DNA of 64,000 nucleotides from Shewanella loihica PV-4 (lineage in GTDB: Bacteria; Pseudomonadota; Gammaproteobacteria; Enterobacterales; Shewanellaceae), in assembly GCF_000016065.1 (NCBI RefSeq), contig NC_009092.1, positions 2,232,001 to 2,296,000 of the forward strand, given 5' to 3'. The notes beneath the pieces were generated by a model, which saw only the letters and a program-made list of their open reading frames with translations, searched no databases and was not told the DNA's origin. A program made the position numbers and the translations under genes. This document shows, piece after piece, positions 19,792-30,066 of this stretch; positions within the stretch are counted from its first letter, which is position 1, and each line of letters opens with the position of its first letter.

Positions 19792-22431
19792 ATGACTGAT
19801 CTGGCTTCATCTATAACACCAATTAATATTGAAGACGAATTAAAGAATTCATATTTGGATTACGCCATGAGCGTGATCGTCGGCCGTGCGTTACCCGATG
19901 TACGTGACGGTCTAAAGCCGGTTCATCGCCGCGTATTATTCGCGATGAACGAGTTGAAGAACGATTGGAACAAACCTTATAAGAAGTCGGCGCGTGTCGT
20001 CGGTGACGTTATCGGTAAATATCACCCGCACGGTGACTCTGCGGTTTACGACACCATCGTTCGTATGGCGCAGCCTTTCTCTATGCGCTACACCCTTGTC
20101 GATGGTCAGGGTAACTTTGGTTCGGTCGATGGCGACGCCGCGGCGGCCATGCGTTATACCGAAATTCGTATGGACAAGCTGGCGCATCAACTGCTGGCTG
20201 ATCTAGAGAAAGAAACCGTCGATTATGTACCAAACTATGATGGTACTGAGCAGATCCCAGCGGTATTGCCAACCCGTATTCCGGCCCTGCTGGTAAACGG
20301 CTCATCGGGCATCGCCGTAGGTATGGCGACCAACATTCCTCCTCACAACCTGTCAGAAGTGATCTCCGGCTGTTTGGCGCTGATCGATGAGCCAAGTCTC
20401 TCTATCGAGCAGTTGATGGAACATATTCCAGGGCCAGACTTCCCAACGGCGGCGATCGTCAACGGCCGTAAAGGTATCGAAGATGCCTATAAGACGGGTC
20501 GTGGAAAGGCGGTCATGCGTGCCCGCGCAACCGTTGAGACTGAAGACAACGGTCGTGAGCGCATTATCGTTACCGAGATCCCGTATCAGGTAAACAAGGC
20601 GCGTCTGATCGAAAAGATCGCCGAGCTGGTAAAAGATAAGAAGATCGAAGGCATCAGCGGCCTACGCGACGAGTCAGACAAAGACGGTATGCGTATCGTT
20701 ATCGAAGTGAAGCGTGGCGAAGTGGGTGAGGTGATCCTCAACAACCTCTACGCCCAGACGCAGCTGCAGACCTCTTTCGGTATCAACATGGTGGCCCTGA
20801 CCAATGGTCAGCCTAAGTTGTTTAACCTTAAAGAGATGCTCGAGTGCTTCATCCTTCACCGTCGTGAAGTGGTGACCCGTCGTACCGTATTCGAACTGCG
20901 TAAGGCTCGCGAACGTGCTCATATCCTTGAAGCACTGGCGATTGCACTGGCAAACATCGATCCTATCATTGCGCTTATCAAGGCGTCACCAACCCCTGCC
21001 GAAGCCAAGACTAAGCTGGTTTCTCAAGGCTGGGCCCTTGGCAATGTACAAGGCATGCTGGAGAAGGCAGGTGATGATGCGGCGCGTCCAGAGTGGCTGT
21101 CGGCAGAATTCGGTATTCGTGATGGTCTCTACTATCTGACTGAGCAACAGGCTCAGGCGATTCTGGATCTGCGTCTGCACAAGCTGACCGGTCTGGAACA
21201 TGAGAAGATCCTAAGCGAATATGAAGAGCTCCTAGAGCTGATCGCAGCCCTGCTATATATCCTCCGCAGCCCTGAGCGTCTGATGGAAGTGATTAAAGAA
21301 GAGCTTCAGGAAGTGCTGGAAGTGTTTGGCGATGAACGCCGCACCGAGCTTAACGCCTCTGCGGTCGACATTAGCCTTGAAGATCTGATCAACGAAGAAG
21401 ATGTAGTCGTGACCCTGTCGCATCTGGGTTACGCCAAGTATCAGCCTTTGAGCGATTACCAGGCCCAGCGCCGTGGTGGTAAAGGTAAGGCCGCGACTAA
21501 GGTGAAAGATGAAGATTTCGTCGAGAAACTGCTAGTTGCCAACACCCACGACACCATCTTGTGTTTCTCTGACTTCGGTAAGATGTACTGGCTCAAGGTG
21601 TACCAACTGCCGCTGGCAAGCCGTCAGGCCCGTGGTCGTCCTATCATCAACCTGCTGCCGCTGGCGGAAGGTGAGCGCATTACCGCTATCTTGCCGGTGC
21701 GTGAATATGACGCCGACAAGTATGTGATCATGGCGACCTCTCACGGCACCGTGAAGAAGACCTCGCTGGATCAATACTCTCGTCCAAGAGCCAACGGTAT
21801 CATCGCCGTTAACCTGAAAGATGGCGATCAGCTGATCGGCGTCGACATCACCAACGGTGACAACGAGGTGATGCTCTTCTCCAACGAAGGTAAGGTCGTT
21901 CGCTTTAGCGAAGATCAGGTTCGTGGCATGGGTCGTACCGCGACAGGTGTTCGCGGTATCAAGCTCGAAGATGGCCAGAGCGTGGTCTCGCTCATCGTAC
22001 CTAAGAACGACGGTGCAATCCTGACCGTTACCGAGAACGGTTATGGTAAGCGTACCGAGTTGGATGAATACCCAGCCAAGAGCCGCGCGACCAAGGGTGT
22101 AGTCTCGATCAAGGTGAGCGAGCGTAACGGCGCCGTCGTCGGAGCGGTACAAGTACTCGAAAACGACGAGATCATGTTGATCAGCGACAAGGGTACCCTG
22201 GTTCGTACACCGGCATCTGGTGTATCGACTATTGGTCGTAACACTCAGGGTGTGACCATTATCCGTACGGCAACCGACGAGACGGTAGTGGGACTGCAGC
22301 GTATCGATGAGATCCAGGATGAACAGGAGTTTGACGAAGAGGGCAACCCTATCATCACGGATACTGTCGAAGAGCAACAAGTCGAAGGCGAAGCGCCCGA
22401 GGCTGAGCCAGACGTTGAGCCAAATGAATAA
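19792..22431 (+). CDS. gyrA: DNA gyrase subunit A
   Basis: 879 residues. The ATG at 19792 gives [17 protein letters not shown], aligning with E. coli GyrA; a TTG 11 codons upstream is rejected. Active-site Tyr in MRYTE (about 122). The quinolone-determining region reads GDSAVYDT with Ser83 and Asp87, i.e. the susceptible form. GyrA box QRRGGKG at about 560-566 in the C-terminal DNA-wrapping domain. It ends in a long acidic tail rich in Glu, as in other gammaproteobacteria. Forms A2B2 with GyrB to introduce negative supercoils. Own terminator follows. Confidence 0.98.
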   Translation: MTDLASSITPINIEDELKNSYLDYAMSVIVGRALPDVRDGLKPVHRRVLFAMNELKNDWNKPYKKSARVVGDVIGKYHPHGDSAVYDTIVRMAQPFSMRYTLVDGQGNFGSVDGDAAAAMRYTEIRMDKLAHQLLADLEKETVDYVPNYDGTEQIPAVLPTRIPALLVNGSSGIAVGMATNIPPHNLSEVISGCLALIDEPSLSIEQLMEHIPGPDFPTAAIVNGRKGIEDAYKTGRGKAVMRARATVETEDNGRERIIVTEIPYQVNKARLIEKIAELVKDKKIEGISGLRDESDKDGMRIVIEVKRGEVGEVILNNLYAQTQLQTSFGINMVALTNGQPKLFNLKEMLECFILHRREVVTRRTVFELRKARERAHILEALAIALANIDPIIALIKASPTPAEAKTKLVSQGWALGNVQGMLEKAGDDAARPEWLSAEFGIRDGLYYLTEQQAQAILDLRLHKLTGLEHEKILSEYEELLELIAALLYILRSPERLMEVIKEELQEVLEVFGDERRTELNASAVDISLEDLINEEDVVVTLSHLGYAKYQPLSDYQAQRRGGKGKAATKVKDEDFVEKLLVANTHDTILCFSDFGKMYWLKVYQLPLASRQARGRPIINLLPLAEGERITAILPVREYDADKYVIMATSHGTVKKTSLDQYSRPRANGIIAVNLKDGDQLIGVDITNGDNEVMLFSNEGKVVRFSEDQVRGMGRTATGVRGIKLEDGQSVVSLIVPKNDGAILTVTENGYGKRTELDEYPAKSRATKGVVSIKVSERNGAVVGAVQVLENDEIMLISDKGTLVRTPASGVSTIGRNTQGVTIIRTATDETVVGLQRIDEIQDEQEFDEEGNPIITDTVEEQQVEGEAPEAEPDVEPNE

Positions 22432-22446
22432 CGTTTAGCGAAATTA

Positions 22447-22474
22447 ACGGGCGTCCTTATGGACGCTCGTTTTG
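22447..22474 (+). terminator. Terminator of gyrA
   Basis: Stem ACGGGCGTCC/GGACGCTCGT (one G-T pair) with TTAT loop, then TTTG. Confidence 0.85.
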
Positions 22475-22561
22475 TTTCGGCAAGTGAAACCCGATAATAA
22501 AATACGCCAATGGCATTTAATCTGACGCAACACAGTTGAAAGAAGAGCAAAGGAGAAAGCA

Positions 22562-23656
22562 GTGAGCGCGACATATAATTTCTGTGCAGGGCCGGCCATG
22601 TTACCTCAGCCCGTGATGCAAAAAGCACAAGAGGAGTTATTGGATTGGAACGGGCAGGGTGTCTCCGTGATGGAGATCAGCCATCGTAGTAAAGAGTTTA
22701 TCGCGCTTACCGAGCAGGCCGAGGCCGACATCAGAGACTTGATGAATATTCCCAGCAACTACCATGTGCTCTTTATGCATGGTGGTGGTCGCGGACAGTT
22801 CGCCGCTGTCGTGAATAATTTATTGGGTGAACAGGGTAAGGCCCTCTATCTGGTCGATGGCAGCTGGTCATCTGCGGCGGTTGAAGAAGCCAAAAAACTG
22901 GCCGGCGACGCCCAAATAGATACATTAAACATTGTCGAAAAAACTAATGGTATCAGCCGTATCGTGGTGCCAGATCTTAACGAAATCAAACAGGATTATC
23001 GTTACCTGCACTACTGCCCAAATGAGACGGTAGATGGTATCGAAATTTTTGAAGAGATAAATTCGCCTTGGCCGATTGTTGCCGACATGTCCTCAAACAT
23101 CATGTCTCGCGAGATTGATGTCAGCCGCTATGGACTCATCTATGCTGGTGCGCAGAAGAATATCGGGCCATCGGGCTTAAGCATTGTCATCGTTCGCGAC
23201 GACTTACTTGCGTATCCGCAGCTCACCCAGGCGTCTATCATGGACTATCGCCTGGCCGTAAAACATGACTCCATGTTCAACACGCCGCCGACTTTTGCCT
23301 GGTATCTGGCTGCCGAAGTTTTCAAATGGCTCAAGGCTCAGGGTGGGGTGGCGGAGGTTGCCAAGGTCAATGATCGTAAGGCCGAGACGCTCTATGCCTA
23401 TATCGACAGCGGCGATTTCTATGAAAACCGCGTCGCGGTTGCTAACCGCTCGAAAATGAACGTGACCTTCTATCTGAAAGATGAGTCGTTGAACGAGCCG
23501 TTTTTGGCAGAAGCTAAGGCCGCAGGCTTAGTAGCGCTAAAGGGTCATCGCAGTGTCGGCGGTATGCGCGCCAGCCTCTACAACGCCATGCCATTAGTGG
23601 GTGTCGAGGCCTTGGTGAGCTTCATGAAAGCCTTCGCCGAAAAACACGTTGCCTAG
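22562..23656 (+). CDS. serC: Phosphoserine aminotransferase
   Basis: PLP enzyme converting 3-phosphohydroxypyruvate to phosphoserine (serine synthesis), also used in pyridoxal phosphate synthesis. 364 residues from GTG with AAAGGAG upstream. N-terminal [11 protein letters not shown] is the family signature, and the PLP Lys lies in [12 protein letters not shown] (about 197). Followed by a strong bidirectional terminator. In E. coli serC and aroA are adjacent; here a reversed aspartate aminotransferase gene separates them. Confidence 0.96.
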   Translation: MSATYNFCAGPAMLPQPVMQKAQEELLDWNGQGVSVMEISHRSKEFIALTEQAEADIRDLMNIPSNYHVLFMHGGGRGQFAAVVNNLLGEQGKALYLVDGSWSSAAVEEAKKLAGDAQIDTLNIVEKTNGISRIVVPDLNEIKQDYRYLHYCPNETVDGIEIFEEINSPWPIVADMSSNIMSREIDVSRYGLIYAGAQKNIGPSGLSIVIVRDDLLAYPQLTQASIMDYRLAVKHDSMFNTPPTFAWYLAAEVFKWLKAQGGVAEVAKVNDRKAETLYAYIDSGDFYENRVAVANRSKMNVTFYLKDESLNEPFLAEAKAAGLVALKGHRSVGGMRASLYNAMPLVGVEALVSFMKAFAEKHVA

Positions 23657-23721
23657 TTTTAACGTGCTTTTACGGTAAAAAGAGTCGTAAAAAAGCTCTG
23701 TTAATCAATGAATCAAAAACA

Positions 23722-23750
23722 AAAAGGGGACCAAATGGTCCCCTTTTTTT
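23722..23750. terminator. Bidirectional terminator between serC and aspC
   Basis: Stem GGGGACC/GGTCCCC with AAAT loop, flanked by A and T runs so it works on both strands for these convergent genes. Confidence 0.92.
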
Positions 23751-23768
23751 ATGAGTTTTCAGGCTGTA

Positions 23769-24959
23769 TTACAACACCTTAGCGATAGACTCCGCCAGAT
23801 AGTCCACATTGCCTTCACCAATACCAGCGATGCTGATCCGGCTCGAATCGACCATATAGATGCTGTGATCCGCCTGAAGCTTAGCGACTTGTTCTGGGGT
23901 AACGCCCAGGAAGGAGAACATGCCTTTTTGCTTGGCAATAAAGCTAAAGTCTCGGGTGACGCCTTTTTCGATCAGCTTATTGACCAGCATGGCACGGTTG
24001 CCGTTAATGCGATCGCGCATGACCTTCAACTCATCGAGCCATTGCTGTTTAAGTTCGCTGGAGCCCAGAATCGTCTCGACGATGGCGGCGCCATGAGCCG
24101 GGGGCATAGAGTAGATGCAGCGCACCACATAGAGCAGTACCGAATAGGCCACATTGGCCGAATGACTGTCTTTGCCGACGATAGAACAGGCGCCGATTCG
24201 CTCACGATAGAGGCCGAAGTTTTTCGAGCAAGAGCTACACAGGATCATGTCATCGACGTTTGCGGCCATCTGGCGCACGCCGTAGGCATCTTCATCGACA
24301 CCATCGCCAAAGCCTTGGTAGGCCATGTCGATAAGCGGCGTGAACCCCTGTTGCTTGGTCAGCGCGATCACCTGATCCCACTGCTCGTTAGTGAGGTCCA
24401 TGCCGCTTGGGTTGTGACAGCAGGCGTGGAACAAGACCACATCGTCGGCGCCAATCTGGGAAAGGGCTGCCAGCATCTCGTCAAATTTCAGAGTCTTGTT
24501 TTGATAGTCATAGTAAGGGTAGGTCTTAACCTTAATACCGGCCGCCTCAAACAGACCCGTGTGGTTGGCCCAAGTCGGGTCACTCACCCAGATCACGCTA
24601 TTTGGGTTAACACGCTTGATGAAATCGGCCGCGACGCGCAGGGCGCCCGTGCCGCCCGGAGTCGATACAGTGCGAATGCGATCGGCTAGCAGCGCAGGGT
24701 TGTCCTGGCCAAACGCCAATTCGCCCATTAGCTGGTTAAAGGCAGGAGAACCTGTTGGGCCAATGTAAACTTTGGTTGCCTCTGTGTCGATACGGTGCTG
24801 CTCGGCGCGTTTGACACAGGCTAAAATCGGGGTGTTTCCCGCTTCATCCTTGTATACACCTACACCCAGATCCACCTTGTTTGCATGGGGATCTTCACGG
24901 AATTTAGTCATTAGCCCTAGGATAGGATCGGCGGGCATAGGGGAAAGATTCTCGAACAT
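23769..24959 (-). CDS. aspC: Aspartate/aromatic amino acid aminotransferase
   Basis: Fold type I PLP enzyme. 396 residues from the ATG at 24959, exactly the E. coli AspC length, beginning MFENLSPMPADPILGLM. Substrate and cofactor residues: TPGGTGALRVAADF, FHACCHNPSGMD (Asn), AYQGFGDG (Tyr), and the PLP Lys in SSCSKNFGLYRERIGA. C-terminal Arg in DSSRISIAG. AspC and TyrB are too alike to separate by reading; TyrB activity on aromatic keto acids would fit beside aroA. Divergent from aroA. Confidence 0.92.
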   Translation of the reverse strand: MFENLSPMPADPILGLMTKFREDPHANKVDLGVGVYKDEAGNTPILACVKRAEQHRIDTEATKVYIGPTGSPAFNQLMGELAFGQDNPALLADRIRTVSTPGGTGALRVAADFIKRVNPNSVIWVSDPTWANHTGLFEAAGIKVKTYPYYDYQNKTLKFDEMLAALSQIGADDVVLFHACCHNPSGMDLTNEQWDQVIALTKQQGFTPLIDMAYQGFGDGVDEDAYGVRQMAANVDDMILCSSCSKNFGLYRERIGACSIVGKDSHSANVAYSVLLYVVRCIYSMPPAHGAAIVETILGSSELKQQWLDELKVMRDRINGNRAMLVNKLIEKGVTRDFSFIAKQKGMFSFLGVTPEQVAKLQADHSIYMVDSSRISIAGIGEGNVDYLAESIAKVL

Positions 24960-25348
24960 GGCTCCAACTACCTTATGTCTTGTTACAGGCCCTAAATGGC
25001 CTTCGCTGTGCGTAGCCTTAGGATAAACTAATTTTGCGCGGAATTTACAGCGCAATGCGAGATTTTATCGAAACTTAAACTTGGCAAATTTTCATGCCAG
25101 TGGGGGGAGACTGGTCTGCTTTTGGCGAATTTTTGTGAGCATGCAAAGTGCTAAGAAAGAAAATTACTCATTAAAGGCCATAAATCGTAAAAAAGGGTTG
25201 AATAGTCCGCCTCAATCAGTAATTTTATAACCACGAGGCTCAGGTCTATTGAGCAGATGGCCATTTTGTCGTGATGGCAAGTTTTTAGTATCTAACAGTA
25301 TCAATAATCCGCGGTCGATTCTGGCTGCAACCAATTAAGAAGTGATTA
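24960..25348. other. Divergent aspC/aroA intergenic region
   Basis: 389 bases, AT-rich, no gene. It must contain both promoters, but I cannot assign a clear operator or structured leader. Confidence 0.5.
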
Positions 25349-26629
25349 ATGAAACAACTACGACTCAATCCCATATCTAAGGTTCATGGTACCGTGAATA
25401 TTCCCGGTTCTAAGAGTATCTCTAACCGCGCTCTGTTATTGGCGACCTTAGCTGAAGGGAAAACCCGACTGACCAATCTGCTCGATTCTGACGACATTCG
25501 TCACATGCTTACTGCCCTCAAGCAGCTCGGGGTTAATTATCAATTATCTGACAATAACCGGGTTTGCGAAGTCGAGGGGCTGAGCGGCGTGATTAATAGC
25601 GACACAGCCCAGACACTGTTTCTGGGTAATGCCGGTACGGCGATGCGCCCCTTATGTGCTGCGCTGACCTTAGGCAGCGGCGAATTTACCTTAACGGGCG
25701 AGCCGCGAATGGAGGAGCGTCCCATAGGTGATCTGGTCGATGCCCTTAACGCACTTGGCGCCGATATACGCTACCTGAAACAGCCTGGCTTTCCGCCACT
25801 GACCATTAATGCCACCGGACTCAATGGCGGCGATGTTGAGATCGCAGGCGACCTTTCCAGCCAGTTTTTAACCGCGCTGCTGATGGTAACGCCGCTTGCC
25901 AAGGCCCAGGTGAATATCAAGATTAAAGGCGAGCTGGTCTCCAAACCTTATATCGACATCACTATCGCGTTGATGGCGCAGTTTGGCGTGACCGTTATCA
26001 ATCACGACTATCAGCGCTTTGAGATCCCTGCAGGCCAGAAATATGTCTCCCCCGGCACTGTGCTGGTTGAAGGCGACGCCTCATCGGCCTCATACTTCCT
26101 GGCGGCGGGAGCCATTCAGGGCGGTGAGGTTAAGGTCACCGGCGTTGGACTGAAAAGTATTCAAGGGGATGTTAAGTTTGCCGAGGTGCTCGAAGCCATG
26201 GGCGCACAGATAGAGTGGGGCGACGATTTTATCATCGCCAGAAGTGCGCCGCTGCATGGGGTGGATCTCGACATGAACCACATCCCGGATGCTGCCATGA
26301 CCATAGCGACAGCGGCGCTGTTTGCCACAGGCACCACGACGCTGCGTAATATCTATAACTGGCGCATCAAGGAGACGGACCGTCTCGCTGCCATGGCCAC
26401 CGAACTGCGTAAAGTCGGCGCCGAGGTAGAAGAGGGCCATGATTATATTCGCGTCACGGCGCCGGCTCAGTTAAATACGGCCGATATCGATACTTATAAC
26501 GATCATCGCATGGCCATGTGTTTCTCGCTGATGGCCTTTGCCGATTGTGGCATTACCATCAACGATCCTGATTGTACTTCCAAAACCTTCCCCGACTACT
26601 TCGCCCAGTTTGCGGCGCTTGCCCAGTAG
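25349..26629 (+). CDS. aroA: 3-phosphoshikimate 1-carboxyvinyltransferase (EPSP synthase)
   Basis: Sixth step of the shikimate pathway: shikimate-3-phosphate plus PEP gives EPSP. 426 residues, class I type, as in E. coli. Motifs: [13 protein letters not shown] near residue 20, [11 protein letters not shown] at about 91-101, [11 protein letters not shown] at about 118-128, and C-terminal [12 protein letters not shown] with [14 protein letters not shown] hairpin without a T tract follows the stop, so some transcripts may continue to cmk. Confidence 0.97.
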   Translation: MKQLRLNPISKVHGTVNIPGSKSISNRALLLATLAEGKTRLTNLLDSDDIRHMLTALKQLGVNYQLSDNNRVCEVEGLSGVINSDTAQTLFLGNAGTAMRPLCAALTLGSGEFTLTGEPRMEERPIGDLVDALNALGADIRYLKQPGFPPLTINATGLNGGDVEIAGDLSSQFLTALLMVTPLAKAQVNIKIKGELVSKPYIDITIALMAQFGVTVINHDYQRFEIPAGQKYVSPGTVLVEGDASSASYFLAAGAIQGGEVKVTGVGLKSIQGDVKFAEVLEAMGAQIEWGDDFIIARSAPLHGVDLDMNHIPDAAMTIATAALFATGTTTLRNIYNWRIKETDRLAAMATELRKVGAEVEEGHDYIRVTAPAQLNTADIDTYNDHRMAMCFSLMAFADCGITINDPDCTSKTFPDYFAQFAALAQ

Positions 26630-26643
26630 CCTCAGTCTCTCAC

Positions 26644-26668
26644 CGCGGGTCAGTGTTTTTGACCCGCG
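26644..26668 (+). other. Hairpin between aroA and cmk
   Basis: Perfect 9-base stem CGCGGGTCA/TGACCCGCG with a 7-base loop. No T run follows the stem, so it is a weak or factor-dependent terminator or an RNA-stability element. Confidence 0.6.
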
Positions 26669-26730
26669 ATAATAAGTGATCCAATTATGTTAATTCGTAA
26701 CTTTTTGCCGCTTTATGATTGCTTTTAGTT

Positions 26731-26744
26731 TATAATGCGCGCGC
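26731..26744 (+). promoter_or_regulatory. Probable cmk-rpsA promoter with GC-rich discriminator
   Basis: A perfect -10 TATAAT (26731-26736) is followed at once by GCGCGCGC. GC-rich discriminators are characteristic of ppGpp-sensitive stable-RNA and ribosomal-protein promoters. No good -35 exists at 16-18 bases; TTGCCG lies 20 bases upstream. Confidence 0.55.
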
Positions 26745-26805
26745 AGTTTTTTCGTGGACGACATTCAGGATCTTTAGGGAAGATAGATTTAATTTGGAGA
26801 ATCAT

Positions 26806-27498
26806 ATGTCACAACGGGCTCCCATCGTCACTATTGACGGCCCAAGCGGTGCAGGTAAAGGCACTATTAGTCAGATACTTGCTTCGCGTTTAGGATGGAA
26901 GCTGCTTGATAGCGGTGCCATATATCGTGTCTTGGCCCTCGCGGCAATTCACCACAACGTCGAGTTAGATAACGAAGCCTCGCTGGCCCTGTTAGCCGCG
27001 CATTTAGATGTGCAATTCATTACGGCTAATGGCAATGGCATTAAAGTGGTCCTGGAAGGCGAGGATGTATCCCACGCCATCCGTAGCCAGGAGTGCTCGA
27101 ATGCAGCCTCAAAAGTCGCGGCTTTCCCCCGCGTTCGTGAGGCGCTTCTTCGTCGTCAGCGCGCCTTTGCCGAGGCTCCAGGTTTGATCGCTGATGGTCG
27201 CGACATGGGCACGGTCGTTTTTCCCACAAGCCCAGCTAAACTTTATTTAACCGCGTCAGCTGAGGAAAGGGCCCAAAGGCGCTATAATCAGTTGCAGGAC
27301 AAGGGCTTCGATGTTAATATCGACCGTCTTTTGGCCGAGGTCGTTGAACGCGATGAGCGTGATATGAATCGCCCGGTCGCTCCTCTGGTTCCTGCCGAGG
27401 ATGCGCTGGTGATCGATACGACTGGCATAGGCATTGATGAAGTAGTTGAGCTTGCGCTCTCTCACATCAAAGAAAAATTACCTGATCTTGTTCTCTAG
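26806..27498 (+). CDS. cmk: Cytidylate kinase
   Basis: Phosphorylates CMP and dCMP. 230 residues from the ATG at 26806 (TTGGAGAATCAT upstream). P-loop GPSGAGKGT at about residues 11-19, LDSGAIYR, and [11 protein letters not shown] for nucleotide-monophosphate binding, then the lid [12 protein letters not shown]. It precedes rpsA, the usual order in gammaproteobacteria, and about 100 bases of structured leader separate them. Confidence 0.96.
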   Translation: MSQRAPIVTIDGPSGAGKGTISQILASRLGWKLLDSGAIYRVLALAAIHHNVELDNEASLALLAAHLDVQFITANGNGIKVVLEGEDVSHAIRSQECSNAASKVAAFPRVREALLRRQRAFAEAPGLIADGRDMGTVVFPTSPAKLYLTASAEERAQRRYNQLQDKGFDVNIDRLLAEVVERDERDMNRPVAPLVPAEDALVIDTTGIGIDEVVELALSHIKEKLPDLVL

Positions 27499-27515
27499 GG
27501 AGCTGGGTCGTTACG

Positions 27516-27574
27516 ATTTGTCACATGGATGCGACAAATGATTAATCTGACTCCACGTCTAGGATGGGCCGTGG
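27516..27574 (+). promoter_or_regulatory. rpsA mRNA leader with GGA-loop hairpins
   Basis: Two hairpins lie between cmk and rpsA. The first (27516-27539) has stem ATTTGTC/GACAAAT capped by CA-TGGA-TG, exposing GGA. The second (27553-27574) has stem CCACG/CGTGG with GGA in its loop. rpsA itself has no real Shine-Dalgarno (only TTAAAGTAAATTAAC). E. coli rpsA has the same design, hairpins with GGA loops and a weak ribosome site, through which S1 represses its own translation; the same autoregulation is inferred. Confidence 0.75.
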
Positions 27575-27597
27575 TTTATTACTTAAAGTAAATTAAC

Positions 27598-29265
27598 ATG
27601 ACTGAATCTTTTGCTGATCTATTTGAACAATCCCTTCAACAACTTGAGTTCCGTCCAGGTTCTATCGTTCGTGGTACTGTAGTATCAATCCAGAACGGTA
27701 TGGTACTGGTTGACGCTGGCCTTAAGTCTGAAAGCCCAATCCCAGCTGACCAATTCAAAAACGCACAAGGCGTTCTAGAAATCGCTGTTGGTGATGAAGT
27801 TGACGTAGCCCTTGACTCTGTTGAAGATGGTTTCGGTGAAACTCAACTTTCTCGTGAGAAAGCTAAGCGCCACGAAGCTTGGATCGTTCTAGAAAAAGCT
27901 TACGAAGATGCTGAAACTGTAATCGGTGTCATCAATGGTAAGGTTAAAGGCGGTTTCACCGTTGAACTAAACGGTATCCGTGCATTCCTACCAGGTTCTC
28001 TAGTTGACGTTCGCCCAGTTCGCGACACTGCTCACCTAGAAAACAAAGAACTAGAATTCAAGGTTATCAAGCTAGACCAGAAGCGTAACAACGTTGTTGT
28101 TTCTCGTCGTGCTGTTATCGAATCTGAAAGCAGTGCAGAGCGTGATGCGCTACTTGAAAACCTACAAGAAGGTCAAGCAGTTAAGGGTATCGTTAAGAAC
28201 CTGACTGACTACGGTGCATTCGTTGACCTAGGTGGCGTTGACGGTCTTCTACATATCACAGATATGGCTTGGAAGCGCGTTAAGCACCCATCTGAAATCG
28301 TAAACGTTGGTGACGAAATCAACGTTAAAGTACTTAAGTACGATCGTGAGCGCACTCGTGTTTCACTAGGTCTTAAGCAACTTGGCGAAGACCCATGGTT
28401 AGAAATCAGCAAGCGCTACCCAGAAAACACTAAGTTGACTGGTCGCGTAACTAACCTAACTGACTACGGCTGCTTCGTTGAAATCGAAGAAGGCGTTGAA
28501 GGTCTGGTACACGTTTCTGAAATGGATTGGACTAACAAGAACATCCACCCATCTAAGGTTGTTAACCTAGGTGATGAAGTTGAAGTTCTAGTTCTGGACA
28601 TCGATGAAGAGCGTCGTCGTATTTCTCTAGGTCTGAAGCAATGTAAGACTAACCCATGGGATGATTTCGCAGAGCGTTACGCGAAAGGCGACAAGGTTAC
28701 TGGTAAGATCAAGTCTATCACTGACTTCGGTATCTTCATCGGTCTAGACGGCGGCATCGACGGTCTGGTTCACCTGTCTGACATCTCTTGGAACGGTACT
28801 GGCGAAGAAGCTGTATCTGACTACAAGAAAGGCGACGAAATCAGCGCAGTTGTACTGTCAGTTGACCCAGAGCGTGAGCGTATCAGCCTAGGTGTTAAGC
28901 AGACTGAAGACGATCCATTCAACGCTTATCTTGCAGATAAGAAGAAAGGTGCTATCGTAACTGGTACTGTTACTGCAGTAGACGCGAAAGGCGTTACTAT
29001 CGAGTTGGCTGAAACTGTAGAAGGTTACCTACGTGTTTCTGACATCTCTCGTGAGCGCATCGAAGATGCATCTACTGTATACTCAGTAGGTGACACTGTT
29101 GAATCTAAGTTCATGGGTGTTGATCGCAAGAACCGTTCTATCAGCCTGTCTATCCGCGCGAAAGACGAAGCTGATGAGAAGGAAGCGATGGCTAACTTGA
29201 ACAAGCAAGATGACGTTGCTATGAGCAATGCCATGGCTGAAGCGTTCAAAGCGGCTCGCAAATAA
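27598..29265 (+). CDS. rpsA: 30S ribosomal protein S1
   Basis: 555 residues with six S1/OB repeats, the usual proteobacterial form. Repeats begin near residues 18, 104, 189, 274, 361 and 448; conserved phrases are [59 protein letters not shown] and [24 protein letters not shown]1 brings mRNAs with weak ribosome sites to the 30S subunit. Codon choice is strongly biased, unlike its neighbours, as expected for a highly expressed gene. Followed by a tetraloop hairpin and ihfB. Confidence 0.98.
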   Translation: MTESFADLFEQSLQQLEFRPGSIVRGTVVSIQNGMVLVDAGLKSESPIPADQFKNAQGVLEIAVGDEVDVALDSVEDGFGETQLSREKAKRHEAWIVLEKAYEDAETVIGVINGKVKGGFTVELNGIRAFLPGSLVDVRPVRDTAHLENKELEFKVIKLDQKRNNVVVSRRAVIESESSAERDALLENLQEGQAVKGIVKNLTDYGAFVDLGGVDGLLHITDMAWKRVKHPSEIVNVGDEINVKVLKYDRERTRVSLGLKQLGEDPWLEISKRYPENTKLTGRVTNLTDYGCFVEIEEGVEGLVHVSEMDWTNKNIHPSKVVNLGDEVEVLVLDIDEERRRISLGLKQCKTNPWDDFAERYAKGDKVTGKIKSITDFGIFIGLDGGIDGLVHLSDISWNGTGEEAVSDYKKGDEISAVVLSVDPERERISLGVKQTEDDPFNAYLADKKKGAIVTGTVTAVDAKGVTIELAETVEGYLRVSDISRERIEDASTVYSVGDTVESKFMGVDRKNRSISLSIRAKDEADEKEAMANLNKQDDVAMSNAMAEAFKAARK

Positions 29266-29278
29266 TTCGCCTGAAGTT

Positions 29279-29298
29279 CGGGGATGGTAACATCCCCG
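29279..29298 (+). other. GNRA-tetraloop hairpin between rpsA and ihfB
   Basis: Eight-base perfect stem CGGGGATG/CATCCCCG closed by GTAA (a GNRA tetraloop), 14 bases after the rpsA stop. No T run follows, so it is more likely an mRNA 3'-end stabiliser or processing boundary than a terminator. Confidence 0.65.
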
Positions 29299-29337
29299 CT
29301 AGGTGACTGTGTTTGGCTTGATTATAGAGGGTACAGG

Positions 29338-29625
29338 ATGACTAAATCCGAACTGATCGAAAAACTTGCCACTAGGCAGTCGCAGCTGTCGGCAAAAGAA
29401 GTAGAAAGCGCTATTAAAGAGATGTTGGAGCAGATGGCAACGACATTGGAAGGCGGTGACCGTATCGAGATCCGTGGCTTTGGTAGTTTTTCCCTTCATT
29501 ATCGTGCACCACGTACAGGCCGTAATCCTAAGACCGGCACTTCAGTTGAACTGGAAGGCAAGTATGTACCGCACTTTAAGCCTGGCAAAGAACTGCGTGA
29601 GCGCGTTGATGCTATCAACTCGTAA
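29338..29625 (+). CDS. ihfB: Integration host factor subunit beta
   Basis: 95 residues from the ATG at 29338 (AGAGG upstream), the family length. HU/IHF fold: [24 protein letters not shown], and the DNA-intercalating arm [12 protein letters not shown] with Pro, then [12 protein letters not shown]. With IhfA it bends DNA at specific sites. Placement after rpsA matches E. coli. Confidence 0.97.
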   Translation: MTKSELIEKLATRQSQLSAKEVESAIKEMLEQMATTLEGGDRIEIRGFGSFSLHYRAPRTGRNPKTGTSVELEGKYVPHFKPGKELRERVDAINS

Positions 29626-29640
29626 ATGACATTGTTTTAA

Positions 29641-29664
29641 AAGCCTCCGAAAGGAGGTTTTTTT
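29641..29664 (+). terminator. Terminator of ihfB
   Basis: Stem CCTCC/GGAGG with GAAA tetraloop and a run of seven T. Confidence 0.9.
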
Positions 29665-29747
29665 ATGCCTAAATTCTAGGTATGGCTAGCTAGTTCGCTA
29701 AATTTCTTGGATAATCAACCCACCACCACGGGTTTATGGAGAGTAAC

Positions 29748-30065
29748 GTGAAGTCATTTATCGCGACCGTGCTTGTCGCCCTGTTTTTCGTCTTGGCTTT
29801 ATTGTTTGGTGCACGCAATGAACAGCTGGTGACCATCAGTTATTTTGTCGCTCAGGGTGAATATCGACTGCCTGTCGTGCTCGGCGTGGTGTTTCTAGCA
29901 GGCTTCCTGGTTAGCTGGCTGTTTGCCATCTACCATATTACTAAGGTAAGGCTGCAACTGCGCAAGGCCAACAAGAAGTTAGAGCAGTTAGAAGCCAAGT
30001 TACCGGTTGAGATACTCCCACCATCTACCCAAATCGAACATCAAGCGAAGGAAGTAAACGCTTAG
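29748..30065 (+). CDS. lapA: Lipopolysaccharide assembly protein A (DUF1049)
   Basis: 105 residues from a GTG at 29748 with GGAGAG upstream; an ATG four codons earlier lacks a ribosome site. Two membrane segments (about 3-22 and 40-62) with GARNEQLVTISYFVAQGEYRLP between them, then a coiled-coil tail LRKANKKLEQLEAKL. In E. coli LapA and LapB act with FtsH to control LpxC and so LPS synthesis. Stop and lapB start are one base apart. Confidence 0.92.
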   Translation: MKSFIATVLVALFFVLALLFGARNEQLVTISYFVAQGEYRLPVVLGVVFLAGFLVSWLFAIYHITKVRLQLRKANKKLEQLEAKLPVEILPPSTQIEHQAKEVNA

Positions 30066-30066
30066 T

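Noticed and set aside
21532..22380. Long minus-strand frame (282 codons)
   Set aside because: Complete shadow of the gyrA C-terminal domain.
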